This document shows, piece after piece, positions 46,446-59,300 of a DNA stretch of 64,000 nucleotides; within the stretch, counting starts at the first letter, position 1; every line of letters begins with the position of its first letter. The DNA is from Oscarella lobularis. Its lineage: Eukaryota; Porifera; Homoscleromorpha; Homosclerophorida; Oscarellidae. The notes under the pieces were generated by a model, which was not told the origin of the DNA, made no database searches, and saw only the letters and a list, made by a program, of their open reading frames with translations. The position numbers were made by a program, and so were the translations under genes. The stretch covers positions 1,798,001 through 1,862,000 of the forward strand of contig NC_089191.1 in the NCBI RefSeq assembly GCF_947507565.1. Direction: 5' to 3'.

Positions 46446-49400
46446 TTAGACAGAAGCATCGCTCAAGTTGCCGTCTTCGACGCTATCCGATCCTGACTCC
46501 TCTGACTCCATTGCTAAATTGAGCTCCCAGAATGGAACCTCAAGATCAAGATACTTGCTTGGGTTCTGTTCTTCCAACATTATACCCAGTGTTTCCGAAA
46601 GATGGCCGAACGTTGGCCTTTTTTCCGGATCAGCGTTCCAACAATTTAACATTGTCCTATACCTTAAAAGAACCGAAGATTAGGCAGAATCATCAACACG
46701 AATCGACAAACAATTCTTCACTGCAGTTTCCGGGACAAGACAGTCGATTGCCTTTAGCCAAATATTGCAGAAGATTTCGACTAGAAACGCAAGGATAAGG
46801 AAAATTTCCTAGCGGCCAAGTAATTATTATTCCAAAAATTAAAGATAAAGAGACAGTACCGAGAGTAAAACTTCCCACATGACAACTCCAAACGACCACC
46901 TAAAACTGAAATAAGAAGCCAAACTTGAATTGGAGAGGACTATATATTTACACGTCGGTTTGCTCGCTGAAAACACGTCTTTGAATTGCCTCTAAGGACA
47001 TCCAACGGAAAGGAAGCCGCCTCGCTGTTTTGTAAGAATAGATGCCGTCCTCGTAGACGGCTCTTGCTAGTCCAAAGTCCGACACTTTGAGAAGATTGTC
47101 TTCGCAGACGAGCACGTTTCGACAGGCCAAGTCACGATGAACAACACCTTTACCCGTCAGATATTCCTAATTAAAAAACTATTATTAAACAATCGTCTAG
47201 CGAGCAAACGACATTGACTCCAAAGAGCTTCATTCGCACCATTCCCGATGAAATTTGCCAAGTGAACGACAGTAGATCAAGAGCCGTAAAGTCGGTCTGA
47301 GGCTCACCCTCGCTTTTGCCTTCATCCTCCAACGTCACGACCTGCACGTTCTTCATGCCCATCTCATTAACGTAGCGGACTTCAGCTTTGTCTTCACTCT
47401 CAGCGACATTTCTTCTTGTTTCATCAGTATCTTTTAAAGCCTTTCGAAATTTTTGAGACTGCACGTGGGAAGAACTCTAAATAAAAATTAAAAAACATTC
47501 AAATTTGTTATTTTTTAAAATTATGATTGTAAATAATCTCTCTTTTGACCGCCTAAGTTTACGCAATCTTGACCAATTGCTAATGTACTATACCACTTAC
47601 TTGGGGTCGGCTTTTCCTGAGATAGTCAAGTAGATTTCCTCGAGAGCAGTATTCCAAAAGTAGACAAAACGGCTGACTTTGCGTTATGCACCCAAGCATG
47701 CCAACAATGTGCTGATGCCGCCCAATTTCCTTCATAAGTTTGATTTCTTCCAAAAAGTCAGCTTCGGCGTTCTGATGATACGTTTCTAAATAAAAAATAA
47801 AATTTAAATAATATGTGAAGATTTACACAATAAACGCCTTAGTCTAGAAGCTTAGAATATAAAGTACCTTTAACTGTATTACCTTTAAGAACCTTACAGG
47901 CAACAACAGTTACCATTGCTTCGTTACTCTTTTTTTGCATCTTTGACAGCTGCCAAGGAGAATGATACAATTTTGCTTTGAAAACCAAGCCGAAAAACCC
48001 CTTTCCAATTTCTTCTAGCATCATTAAATCACCGAAATTTTTTTCCCAGCTCTCAGACACTTCGACCAGATCAAAACTAACTTCAGTAGGAGAGAAAAGC
48101 TTCTTGCGACGGCGATAAATACAGACACCAGCAACGAAAAGTAAAACCAGGATAAAAACCGACACGATGACTGCAACGGAAGTTGCCGCAGGAAACGAAG
48201 AAGAAGATAAAACTAATTAAACAAAAAGATTAAGCAAAAATACATAGCGATCAGAAGTCGTGCAGCATACAATAAAAACTCACTAGAAGTACTTAACCTC
48301 GCAGTAAATTCCATTTCCAGGATACCCGTCGATGCACTGACATTTGTACGAACGAAACGTATTTGAGCAATTGGCAAATTGATGACAATTGTTAGATTCC
48401 GATGCGCTGCACTCATCGACATCTATGCAAATTTCTCCACTCTTGGTGAGACCACTCAGACACGTACACTCAAAAGATCCTGTCACATTGCTACAAGCTC
48501 CCCATTGCTGGCAAACTGGTCGAGAAGGAACCGTGGTTGCAACGGAATCGACGCTGTATCCTTCCTTACAAGCGCAGTCAAAACCTCCGTAGGTGTTAAT
48601 GCAGCGATGAGTAACGTTGTCACACTGCAAGTATTGATTACATTCGTTTACGTCCGCACAGGCGGCACCATCGCCAGAAAAACCAATTCGGCAAATGCAG
48701 TCGAATGATCCTAGAGTGTTGCTGCAGTTAGCGTTTTTGTGACAGTTATCTAAACCAGAGGCGCATTCATCGATATCCCTGCATACGATGCCATCTCCAG
48801 CAAATCCACTCTGGCAAGTGCAAGTGAAACTTCCCAAGGTGTTTTCGCAGGACGCATTTACGTCACTGTTATGAAATTGTTGTTCCAAACATTCGTTTAC
48901 ATCTACACAAGTGACGCCGCTGCCAGCATAACCAACGGTGCAAACGCATTCATACGACCCTAAAGTGTTTTGACAGGTGGCGTTTTGGTGACAGTCGTCT
49001 AAACCCAAAATGCATTCGTCCAAATCCACGCATGTAATACCGTCTCCGACGAAGCCACTCCGGCAAATGCACGTAAAACTTGGAAGAGTATCCGTGCACG
49101 TGGCATGTTCGTCACAGTTGTGAACGTGAGAGGAACACTCGTCTACATCGGCGCAGCGCGCTAGTCCATTTTCTTCAAAAGCATATTCACACTGGCATGT
49201 AACACCCTCCCAAATTCTTATACATATGGAACTTTCATTGCAAGTAACATTAGTGGAAAGGCAATTAGCAGCTAACGTGACAAAGAACCATTCTCCGGCA
49301 AAAATTCCTTTTGCGACAGGACCTCCACCGGAGCAGAAAGCGCTGGCGCCGACCACGACCCCTTCTTCAAACACAATTTCATACACTTCTCCTTGCCGAA

Positions 49401-52400
49401 GTGGGTTTAGGTCAAAACGGACAGTTCTAGAATCGGCGCCGATGATCACAAGATCTTTGTTAAAGGAGTCAATTTGCTGGATTAGCGCGCCGCTTTTGAC
49501 GTGATATACGAAGATGTACCGGGGACCAACGGTGGGATTCTTAACCTGAGAAGAAGAAAAAAATGAGAAACGAAAATTTACTTCAAAACATTCGGCTGCT
49601 AAAAGTATTACATACTAAATCGCCACAAATTCCATATCTCAAAAGTTTTAGCCACTTATATGCCTTGCACGCAACACTTACGTCTTGGTCAAATTCAATG
49701 CTTGCCACTACACGGTGCGCGACTTCACCACTGAAAAGAATAATCGGATTTCTTGTATGTAGAATTGGCTTTGGTTGCTCGACTAGAAAAAAACACATTA
49801 TATCTCAAAAAAGAGAAGATGCTCACGCACTGGACGTGACAATTGCAAAGCAAACTTGATTTGAAGGCATTCTAAAAAGAACATTAGAGATGAAAAATAC
49901 ACTATTTAAGATAAATATTTATGTGACACCGTGTATCGTCAAAAAATTGAAAGCACATAAGATAACTTCCATTGCCTTGTTCCACGTCAGAAGACCATGT
50001 AAATGTTACCGACTTAGTTCCGTTGCCCCGGTCCACTAAATCAGATACCAACATACCTCGCGGAGTAGCAGAGACAGCTTCGACAGTCCTATAAAAGTTA
50101 ATAGTGAGAATATACTAGACATCCGTTGGTTTTACTCGTGATAGGGAAAATCCGGATGTTCGATTAGGATATCAAGAGTTAAATTTTCACCGGTTTTAGC
50201 GGCAAAACAACGAGGCTGATCGCGTGGCATGTGGATTTGTTTGGGAAATATAGGACGCGACCAGCACGGCGCACCCGTGTCCACAACATCGATAATCCAC
50301 TGGAGAGGAATACTGCTCAAAGCGCTCGTTCGGGCCAAGTCAGTGGGATAGAAATCTTCGAGCTGAATTGCAACTGTGTAGAAGCCGCTTTTGAAAGGAG
50401 TCCACTTTAATGCGCATTCGTCCTGAGAAAGAAATGCTAATCATTAAAATTTAAAAAATGAACTCTTTTCAATGAAAATAAATTATTCACAACAGCCTTT
50501 TAATAGCACACAAATGAGTGTTTAATTATACGCGCACTAAAAAAGTCACACGCATTACAGAAAATAATACTTGGGCTTCACGCTTTGCTTAATTAAAAAG
50601 AAAATCTATTTATAAAATCTATAAAAAGATAACTACAACACTTGCCTCAAGAAGCGTTGCGTTAAAAACATTCTTTGGGGAGTTATTTTCAAAGCACGCC
50701 GACCCGCACTCGTCCTTGCTCGGGTCTGCGTGTGAAAGAGCCCATCGGCATTTGACGTCGTCACTATCAGGATCGAATTTGGCAATAACAATTTTAGAAT
50801 CGCATCCAAGAGCGAGCCGAAGGATTGGAACCACGTCAGTGACGGGACTATGATTAATTTTACCGTGATTGATAACGCTAGCATTGTTTGCACGTAATTC
50901 AAATGAAAATCGCGCTTGAAATAGGATATCTTTTCCCAAATCGTTGTTTGTTGTTAAACGACAGCAAGCGTTAGCTCCATCAAAATCGTTTCTAATAAAA
51001 GATGCAAAGCAGAGGTAGCGCGTTTTACTCATACTGGTAACTATTAGTGTTTTTACCCGATAACAAACTCTTTTCCCTCAGAGAAAAAAAAAGAATGAGT
51101 AATTTCGTTGGTACCAGACGACCAGTTATCAGTTGCGCTAAATGACGTGCAGACGTAATCCATTGTAAAGGGAAGCAGTGGTAAACGGCAATTGTTGGTC
51201 AGACATCGGAAATTCATGGCAGAAACACGAAGAACTTGCAAGCGCACTGCAACGGAAGTGCACCTTCCTTCGGAACTAGTGCCTCTCCACGAAATACGAA
51301 AAGTCAAACGCACCTAGAGAGCAGAAACGTACCATGCACTACAATACAAGAGAAAGAAGGTAAAGCATAAACAGGCGTATTTAAAAAAAAAACTACGCAG
51401 ATTTAGCTGAATACTGTTTGTAATGAACACACTATCCCGACTAAACATCATCCATAAGAAAACGCCCGAAACTTAGTGTAGTGTTGCAGCCATGACACAA
51501 TTGAAAGTAGCAATGGCAAAGATGCAGAGTAAAACTTGATTTTTAAAACTTACTACCACAGAATAGTCTCGCAAGCCAACTCCTTCGCCCGCACAATCCC
51601 ATCTATAAACACAAGGGAGCAAAAGGGGCTGGCTTGTAAGGCTAATGACGTACAGTGTATTATGATATAGAGTTGTTTTAGGAAATTGGCGTTCGCACGG
51701 AGATGCACTGCATACGGCGGGGGAGGGGGGAGCTGTGCACTACCACGAGTGAAAGCCACGCCTTTTTGTTTGAAAGACGATTTTCTTCGTGAAAAAGAGC
51801 GAGATCCAGCAAAACTACGCTCAAAACTACTTTTAGAACAGCAAACATTTCCGTGATAGGAAATTTTGCAAATGACGCGTACGTAAAGCTATTAATTGTA
51901 GTGTTCATGAACGCCAATGGAGTCATTTCCCTACGATCTTAGGCCTTTCGCTTTATGACTGGCACGTCTTGGTGCACTACAATACTTTTAAGTACGCATC
52001 GTTGCAAAACACCTCTTCAAGTGGGCTGGTCCGCTGAGGCGTCACTGTCGTCTCTACGGAACCGCCCATCAATTATTAGACCTTCTGGACCACATGAATA
52101 GGCGTAGCCGTAGCTAGCCTCGAATCCAGACCCTCTCTCCCCCGGATGTTGCCAATCTGTGGAGAGAGGATTGGTAACTTCCGGGTAAAAGAGGATCTGT
52201 AACCTAGGCTAAGCCGCGCACCGGACCTTCTGGGGAAGGGGCCATGCATTCAGGCGGGCATCGACAGGTCTGAGGACGAGACTAACAATAATCTCCTACA
52301 ATCGTTCGTACGTTAGAGTCTTAGAGTCAATGCTGCAAAACGTTTGCCAATTCATTTGGGTATCGCATCTGCCTGCAATACAACTGTCCTTCTAGTCTCG

Positions 52401-53061
52401 TGATCAGACTCTCGATCTCCCTCCAGGATGTTCTATCATGGCGAGAGAGAGTCACTGTACGTCGCCAGACTAGCTCTCTCTCGCTAGTACAAATCATTCG
52501 GGCGAGAAGGAGTCTGGGCACGAGACTCAGACATTCCGTAGAAGTATTCTCGTTCTAAAAAGCAGCGACGATGTAGCGCGAATTAAGCCTCACTTCGTTC
52601 AATAAAAAGGAGCTTATTGGGATGAGAATTTCGCTTCGCACTGCCTCAGTCACTACATAAGACAGTGGCGTCTCATGCAGGCAATGCAGGCAGATACGAT
52701 AATTCAGCAGCCGCATCAACGACGGAACCGGACCTGGTTGCTACGTCAGTGCAACTATTAAGTTTGAGATTTCCTCGAACTAAAGTACAGCAAAGTGGAA
52801 GAATAGCCGTGTCTTTTTAGAAATTTCCTGAAACTAACGTACAATACCACTAAACTCGAAGAATAGCAGTGCAACAGAAAAGAAATTGCTCTACTGTGAC
52901 AAAACCTACGTGCGATAGACAGTACTTACCGTTCCACTGTCATTGCCTGGGTTGCCGACAGGCTGAACATTCATTGTAAACCCGCGAAAGTGAGTGGTAC
53001 GTGCGAGACTGAAAAATAGTGCTGTGACAGCAACGACGACGTAGGTAGAAACAGAAGACAT
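46446..53061 (-). CDS. Receptor tyrosine kinase with EGF-repeat ectodomain, paralogue of the CTLD/SRCR kinase
   Basis: A minus-strand multi-exon gene starting at the ATG at 53059-53061 (MSSVSTYVVVAVTALFFSLA, signal peptide). Intron 1 is about 1.6 kb and repeat-bearing. The next exons (51313-49455) encode an unnamed ectodomain (VRLTFRISWRG; VIAKFDPDSDDVKCRWALSH; FKSGFYTVAIQLEDFYP; PRYIFVYHVKSGALIQQIDS) resembling, from memory, uncharacterised cnidarian secreted proteins. One exon (about 49500-48290) then encodes six calcium-binding EGF repeats plus one partial. A membrane span (VFILVLLFVAGVCIY) and kinase follow: [41 protein letters not shown]. The kinase insert is at about 47464-47240, and the tail has KYLDLEV. 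Exon borders in the kinase parallel those of the 35562-40879 gene. The third EGF has Ser where a Cys is expected (FHNSDVNASC). Confidence 0.87.
52110..52235. repeat. Degenerate hairpin in intron 1 of the EGF receptor kinase
   Basis: 52128-52160 pairs imperfectly with 52165-52200 (agaccctctctcccccgg against its inverse). The outer bases (ctagcctcg on the left) resemble the terminus of the foldback at 3901. No clean target-site duplication is seen. Probably an old foldback copy. Confidence 0.5.
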
Positions 53062-53159
53062 TATTCGACCGGATCTAAAAAATAAAAGATATCCCGTATA
53101 ACTCATGATCAGAGATAACTGGCATGATGGTCCGGTGTTCACCTTGTACCAAGCTTAAC

Positions 53160-53985
53160 TTTTAGGCTCTCTTTAAAAGCATAAAGCAAAGAGCCTATTC
53201 GAGCGTGACCTCATTTACACTATATAATGAGACGACTTCACATACACATCTCTCTATGTTTTCCAATGTTCACGCCTTTCGGTTACATCAAAAGTCGGAG
53301 GATGCAATAAACGAGGTGAATAGCACGTCACCATTTCGAAGAATCGTCGCCGGCCAACGCTTTATGTGTCGAGGGACTGCGACCACGTTGTCGTATACTA
53401 CACAATTGTAGCAAACGCTGGAAAGAAGAGAGCTAGAAAAGATTAGAAAGTTAGAAAGGCTCCTGCTTCAAGAGAACTACCAGGCGGAAGAGATGGAGAA
53501 AAAATAGGTGCGATATTCCTTGGAGAGGTCCACCACTACGTACACGGTGAGCCAGTGGTCGATTGGTGAACCAATCAATCGATCTTACCGAGGAAAAGCG
53601 AGAAAATCGGCTAGGGACCCGTTCTTCGGCGATCGCATACGCGAAATTATCCGGGATTGCGATTCTTTGATCACGTGTTTGTTATATCTCTTCATCATCT
53701 TATTCTCCGCTCCCCTAAGATCCGTGGAACCGACTGGCGACTGAATCGTTTCGAAATTTCGTCTAGCGTCAACGGCAGATCGCCGGGGTATGCAAATTAC
53801 GCCGTGGGTTCAGTTGAACAACTGCGCAAGTCAAAGAGAATTAACTCCACTCCACAGACCAATCTTAGCCTCATGATGAGCTTCTCTAGGAGCAACGGAA
53901 ATGAGAATAAGACTTACGAGTCAGGAGAGACGAGCTCCGAAAGCGCGACGGATAAATTCGCCTCTTTGGCCATATGAATCCACCA
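53160..53985 (+). repeat. Dispersed repeat R2, copy 3, upstream of the EGF receptor kinase
   Basis: The most complete R2 copy: 53404-53850 matches 15396-15902 and 53630-53975 matches 23265-23660, so it bridges the two. It lies just upstream of the start of the minus-strand receptor kinase, as the copy at 15396 lies just upstream of the secreted Cys-rich gene. Confidence 0.8.
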
Positions 53986-54354
53986 ATACTAGGGACAAGA
54001 AATCTCGTTGTTCTTCTTCGTCCTTTAAGGATAGAAGTGACCCTTCTAAGCTAAAGCAAATTTCGACGGCATGAGACCAAGTCGTACGTACCCTAGCAAC
54101 CCTGAACCTTCAGAAGGGCCTCACCCGTTTTATCAACTTTGTTCCGTCTAGACATCATTCTTGTACTGGAAATGACACTGAATCATACGTTTTCTGTTTA
54201 TTGTTTAGGTTCATATTATTATTTTTGCGAATTTTTTTTCGGGCTTGATATATGTGCAGTCAAACCGGGATCGTCACGTGTCAACTGAAGCTAGACTCAC
54301 TGCAGCACAGGTGGAAACCCATGCTTAAGCGTATTGATGACGTCAGCTTTCTGC

Positions 54355-54840
54355 AAGTACGGAAAGAAAGATTTTATCTACGGCTCCGACTCCCTTCCCG
54401 TGTCCGTGAGCGAAATCTTGTCCGAAAGTTAACGGACTCGCTTGTCCCAGTTTGAATCTCAAACCGAAGCTTTTTTCATTCAAGCGTGCCGTGGTTCTGG
54501 GGAGTATAAAGGAGTTGAGACGGACTCTCTGCCAAGGATTGCGCAACTCGATGCTCAAAAACAGATCAAAATTCCTCTCGGAGCTGATTTTCTCATTGGC
54601 TACTCTACGGCACCTGAAACGGTGTCCTTTCGCAGTACAACGCACGGCTCATGGTATATCTGCACGCTGGTGGCCTTTCTGAATGAGTATGCCAAGGAGG
54701 GCATGGCATGTCTCTATCTAATAAGCTGACTCTCGTGAATCATCGTCTGGCTCAAGCAACGACTAGCGAAGGTTTGAAGCAGATTCCGTCGCCAATCAAT
54801 CAACTGACGAAACGACTGGTCTTCACTCATACTACAAGTT
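54355..54840 (+). pseudogene. Caspase-like sequence with a stop and a frameshift
   Basis: After an acceptor-like ctgcaag at 54358 the frame gives GKKDFIYGSDS, then the active-site region FFIQACRGSGEYKG, then a p10-type part (GADFLIGYSTAPETVSF, RSTTHGSWYI). An in-frame TAA at about 54430 lies between the first and second. After YAKEGMA the frame closes, and the family-typical end (LTLVN ... KQIP ... LTKRLVF) continues one frame over from 54726. The catalytic Cys region is intact, but the upstream p20 half with the catalytic His is not visible. Two independent breaks plus a missing half favour a pseudogene; short introns that rescue both breaks were sought and not found. Confidence 0.75.
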
Positions 54841-56332
54841 GAGAACGGACCCACTCTCATAGTTTGTACGCAAGTATAAGAGCATTTAGTTGTCGTTTTT
54901 CTACCCTTTTTTGTAGCTGAACGTTGTTGCCTCGTCTGTGCTCGTATCTATTGTGACGCCGCGTCTATTATCTGTTCACCAAATGGTCACACTCGGGGCG
55001 GAGGCAGCGTCACGTGCGGCGAGCCGAGGGAAGCGGTACGCGGAACGGTGACCGCGCACACGGGAGTGGGTACAGTGCTTCTCAGCATAAATTTCCAATC
55101 CGCTAGCGCGCGCTTAAAAGGCGCGTAATTCAAATTTGGTAAAACGTACGCGTCTACAATTCTAGAAGCTGTTTCCTAGTGCAAATATCTTCAATACCGC
55201 AGCTTATCTAAGACGAATCACTAAGTAGGAAGGCGCTAGGTCGCGACATTCTTCGAAGAGCACTCGTTTCGGAAACGCGCGTTTCTTATATCCAAACCCG
55301 CGTTTCTGAGACTACTTCTCAAGGCGTTTTTGTTCTATAGTGCCTAATCTAAAAATTAATCGTAGCGTTTGTCTAGATTCGCTTTCGTTTCCCGTTTACA
55401 GACCGATAAGTGCGGAATAGCACCCCGACTTTAGCGCTGTTTTCGCGAGAAACCGTAGCACTCGCGGCTTTCGGACAAGGACTGTCTTATTCTACACCCA
55501 ATACTCTAAAAATTCATCGTAGGGTTTAGCTCTAGATGCCTTCGTTTAGGAGCTATCCCGTTTCGAAAACTTTCCTTCATATCCGGCCATATTCCTTAGC
55601 GCACTTTAAAACAAAGGAGCGATTTCGCTTCGAAATCCTATGTTACGGCGGGTTCTCGCCAAAGCCGCTGGGCTTTACGCGTTATTCGAATGCTAATGGA
55701 AAGATTCCAGAACCTTTCGCGTGCCCGAAAATTACGATCATAATTTTTTTCCTAAAAATGGTTTCTATGTGCTTTTGCGCTCGTTCTACAGTAGATAAGA
55801 TCGGTATTTAGTTCTCGGAAAGGCCACCAGGCCTAAGGAAACAGAGGCTAAATACGGGACTCTGACTAACGGTCGGATAGATCAACCAATCGCAGCAACG
55901 GTCACGTGATTGCGCGAACCTCTGCCATTGGTTGACTCTCTATCTTTGCCCTACGTAGGAGCATAGCAACCGGACCTTCACTACTAAATAGATTAGGGTC
56001 TTGCGAGTCTCCCGGTCTTTTCGGGGACCCCGTACGACTTTCGGTTGCTAAGCTAGCGCACTTTAAAGGAGTGGAAGTTTATGCTGAGAAGCACTGTACC
56101 AACGTCAAAACGAGAAAATGTAAGAACAATAGTCCCGTCTTTTATTGGCCAACCGGACAAACATCGGTTTATTAGATTAATCGTAATCGAGTCTCGCGGT
56201 CCTGAGCTCCTGCAGCCCATGCAACTGGTAGCTGGACGAAACGCACTCGTCAGAGGGGCCGGTCTCTTTTTGCATCGTACGATTCGGGACGACTAGCGGA
56301 GACTCGGACAGTTCGGTATTTCACGCATAGCG
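54841..56332. other. Intergenic region upstream of the collagen gene
   Basis: A weak duplicated motif occurs at about 55340-55400 and 55495-55555 (ctaaaaattmatcgtagsgtt ... ccttcgttt). Plus frames at 55536-55811 and 56081-56296 have no recognisable domain. The last part should hold the collagen promoter and 5' UTR, but no clear TATA box is seen. Confidence 0.4.
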
Positions 56333-59300
56333 ATGAATTGGGCTCGATTGTGCATCGGCGCCGCCGCGGCGCTTCTTCTCACCGGCGTCGATCATGCCGT
56401 GGCGGGCACGAAACAGCTCTGTTTTCCAGACGGTGAGTAAGAACGCACACGAACGCGTCCTTGGGGCTCCGACGCAAACGGGATGGGCTCCCCTTTCTCA
56501 TTGTTTCGCCAATTCCGGTCGTGGTAATCCGCGCGCGGCATGTTTTCATCAAATTCTCGCGTTTTTGACGCTTCGTCGACTATCGCGCGTTGATAGACGA
56601 ATCGTAGTCGCTACAGAGACAAGCTGCGAGATCGCGTAGTACGCGATTAGTCAGTCAGCTCGCAGCGCTAGGAAAACACGCTCAAATAGATATATTTACC
56701 CGATACAAACATTCAGCAACGCTACACTATCGTAAGCGCCGCCTAAAAGCGAAACTCGCGCACGAAACGAAACGAAGCGGCTAATTTAAACCTGGTCGAT
56801 CCCCGCATTGCGTCTGTCAAAGTCAATGTAGCTAATTTCATAAGACATGCACAATACTTCATGTCTTTTATCCCGCTCCTTTTCCCTCCCCAAACAACAA
56901 TCGTAGGCTCGACCGATTTTCTAAGGGGTCTCGGAGTCAAAGATCTGCCGAGCGGCGTCACGGAATCGTGCGACTACGACGACGTCGTCGCGTGGGAAGT
57001 GACATTAGACGCGCGCGTATCTGCGTCGCTAGCCGACGTCCTGCGTCGCGGTTACAATCCTCAGCCTCCCACCTCCGCCCCCCGCCTCCCGCTTCCGCCT
57101 CCAACTTTATATACCTTCGGGGGCGATTACTCGTTCGAGCTTCGCCTGCGTCCTTGGGTAGAGTCGGCGACGGTTCTAGCGGTATACGACGGTATTGGGA
57201 ACGAGCGACTACGCCTCAGCGTCGGACAACACGGCGCCTTTATACGACTGCAAAGCGGCTTGGGAAATCTTCCCGACACTCTTCGCGTTGCAAACGTCAA
57301 CGTGACGGGACCCGGATTCACCCGTCTCAGTTTTAACGTCGTCGGTGGACAGGTTCAGGTCAAAGTCAATTGCTCTCCACCGGTTGTAGTCACTCCGCTC
57401 CCTGCACCGGTCGATACGGCGGCGGAGAGACAGTTTGAAGTCAACGGTGCGCTCGTTGTGCTCGGTCGGCCAGGCGAGACGGGTTTGGTGGTGAGTTTTT
57501 CTCTTTCCGCTCCACCGACAATATTTTATTTTATTTTTCTCGTGTAGTCGCCTCTTGCTACGCTCCAAACATTGACATTTGACGTTGATGGGAGCGAAGC
57601 CTTCGACAATTGTCCTTACGTCGTCGAGTGTCCGACCGGCGACGTCTCCGCAGCGGTATCAAGCGCTTCGGCGGATATCGCTGTGCGAAACATCAAGGCG
57701 CGTAACTTTTTACGCCGTTCTACGCACGTTCTTTTACGCGCTTGCTTTACGTAGGGTCAAAAAGGCCAAAAAGGCGAAAGAGGACGCGTCACTGATGGCG
57801 ATGTAAGTTGACGGTCATTTTGTCTTCCTCATTTCATGTTTGCTCATTCTCACAAAGCCGGGTCCACCGGGTAGTCCGGGATCAGACGGATTTCCAGTAA
57901 GTCTTTTTCGCACACATCAACAACACCACTACTTTCACTTTCTGTCGCCGTCTCCAGGGTCGAGACGGTTTGCCGGGTGTAAACGGACTGCCAGGAACGA
58001 AAGGCCTCCCCGTAAGAAAGCAAATCGACTAAAAAATTCGGCACGCAACCTTTTGCGCAGGGCGATCGAGGACCGGGAGGTTTTCCAGGTCCGCGAGGAC
58101 CGCCTGGCGTGCCAGGAGCCCCTACTATCGTTTTCTCGGTACCAAACGTTCCGAGCGTCATTGTTGGGCAGAAGGCAAGCTAACAAATTTTAAATACTTC
58201 AAATTTGAATTTTCTTTGTAGGGCGAACCGGGTTCTATTGGTCCAACGGGACCGGCTGGACGAAGAGGACAACCCGTATATAAAACGATTCTTTCATCAA
58301 TTAATTTATTATCACGTGTCTTTTTTGTAGGGTACTCCTGGTCTCGACGGACAGACGGGTCCTCCCGGAGAGCGCGGTTATCGAGTAAGCTCTCCTTTTT
58401 TCACATAAACAAAGCCGTCTTGACGTTCATTCTTAGGGACTTCCGGGTACGATTGGACAAAGAGGAAGAGCCGGATCTGACGGCGAGCCAGTGCGCACAA
58501 ATAGAAGAGATATTTCCTTATTTTCAACATTCATTTCTTCTTTTATTAGGGTCCTATTGGACGACAAGGACCACCGGGTATTCCAGGAGAGGCAGGAAAG
58601 AAAGGCATACCTGGTCATCAAGGACCTCCGGGTTTGATCGGAACGCACGGTCCCAAGGGACCGCCTGGTGTGGCCGGCAAACCAGGAAAAGCGGGAAATG
58701 ACGGAGAAAGGGTTGGAGAAGAATTGTACGATTACGTCGATAAATAAGGCGACCATTCTTTCCCAACAGGGAGCTTCCGGAAAAGACGGCTTGCCTGGAC
58801 CTCCGGGTCAACCTGTACGTCAATGATATTTTTCTCCCCAAATAATTTTCTTCTTGTTTGTATGGATTATTTGATTCAGGGTGCCCAAGGAAGTCCGGGA
58901 CAGAGAGGACCCGATGGTCCGCCTGGGCCAATTGGTCCACCGGGACCAGCGGGCGATCCGGGCGCACAAGGACAACCTGTATGTGTCTACATTTAATTAA
59001 ATGCGTCGTTTATCTTTATGAGTATATTTTTAGGGTCCGCGTGGCTTGAACGGATCGACGGGTGCGCCAGGAGCACAGGGAGAGAAAGTAAGACTGATGA
59101 GCTGAAAACGGGCCAAAGAGTTAGAAAAAGTTTTCGTCTTTTTTAGGGTAATGTAGGTCCTCCGGGACCTTCAGGAGAACGAGGAATGCGGGTGCGATTT
59201 TTCGTCTTACATTTTGATACTTTTTTAAACGTTTTTCGTTAGGGGAATCCCGGAAAAGACGGAACGCCGGGAGATTCGGGAACGCCAGGCACTTCAGTGA

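Noticed and set aside
54420-54460. A 23-nt intron rescuing the caspase-like stop codon
   Set aside because: gtta...cccag has GT-AG ends, but removing it puts a TGA in frame at once, so it does not restore the protein.
57840-58193. 117-codon plus frame
   Set aside because: Runs across collagen exons and introns in a wrong frame; the Gly-X-Y exons with splice sites explain the region.
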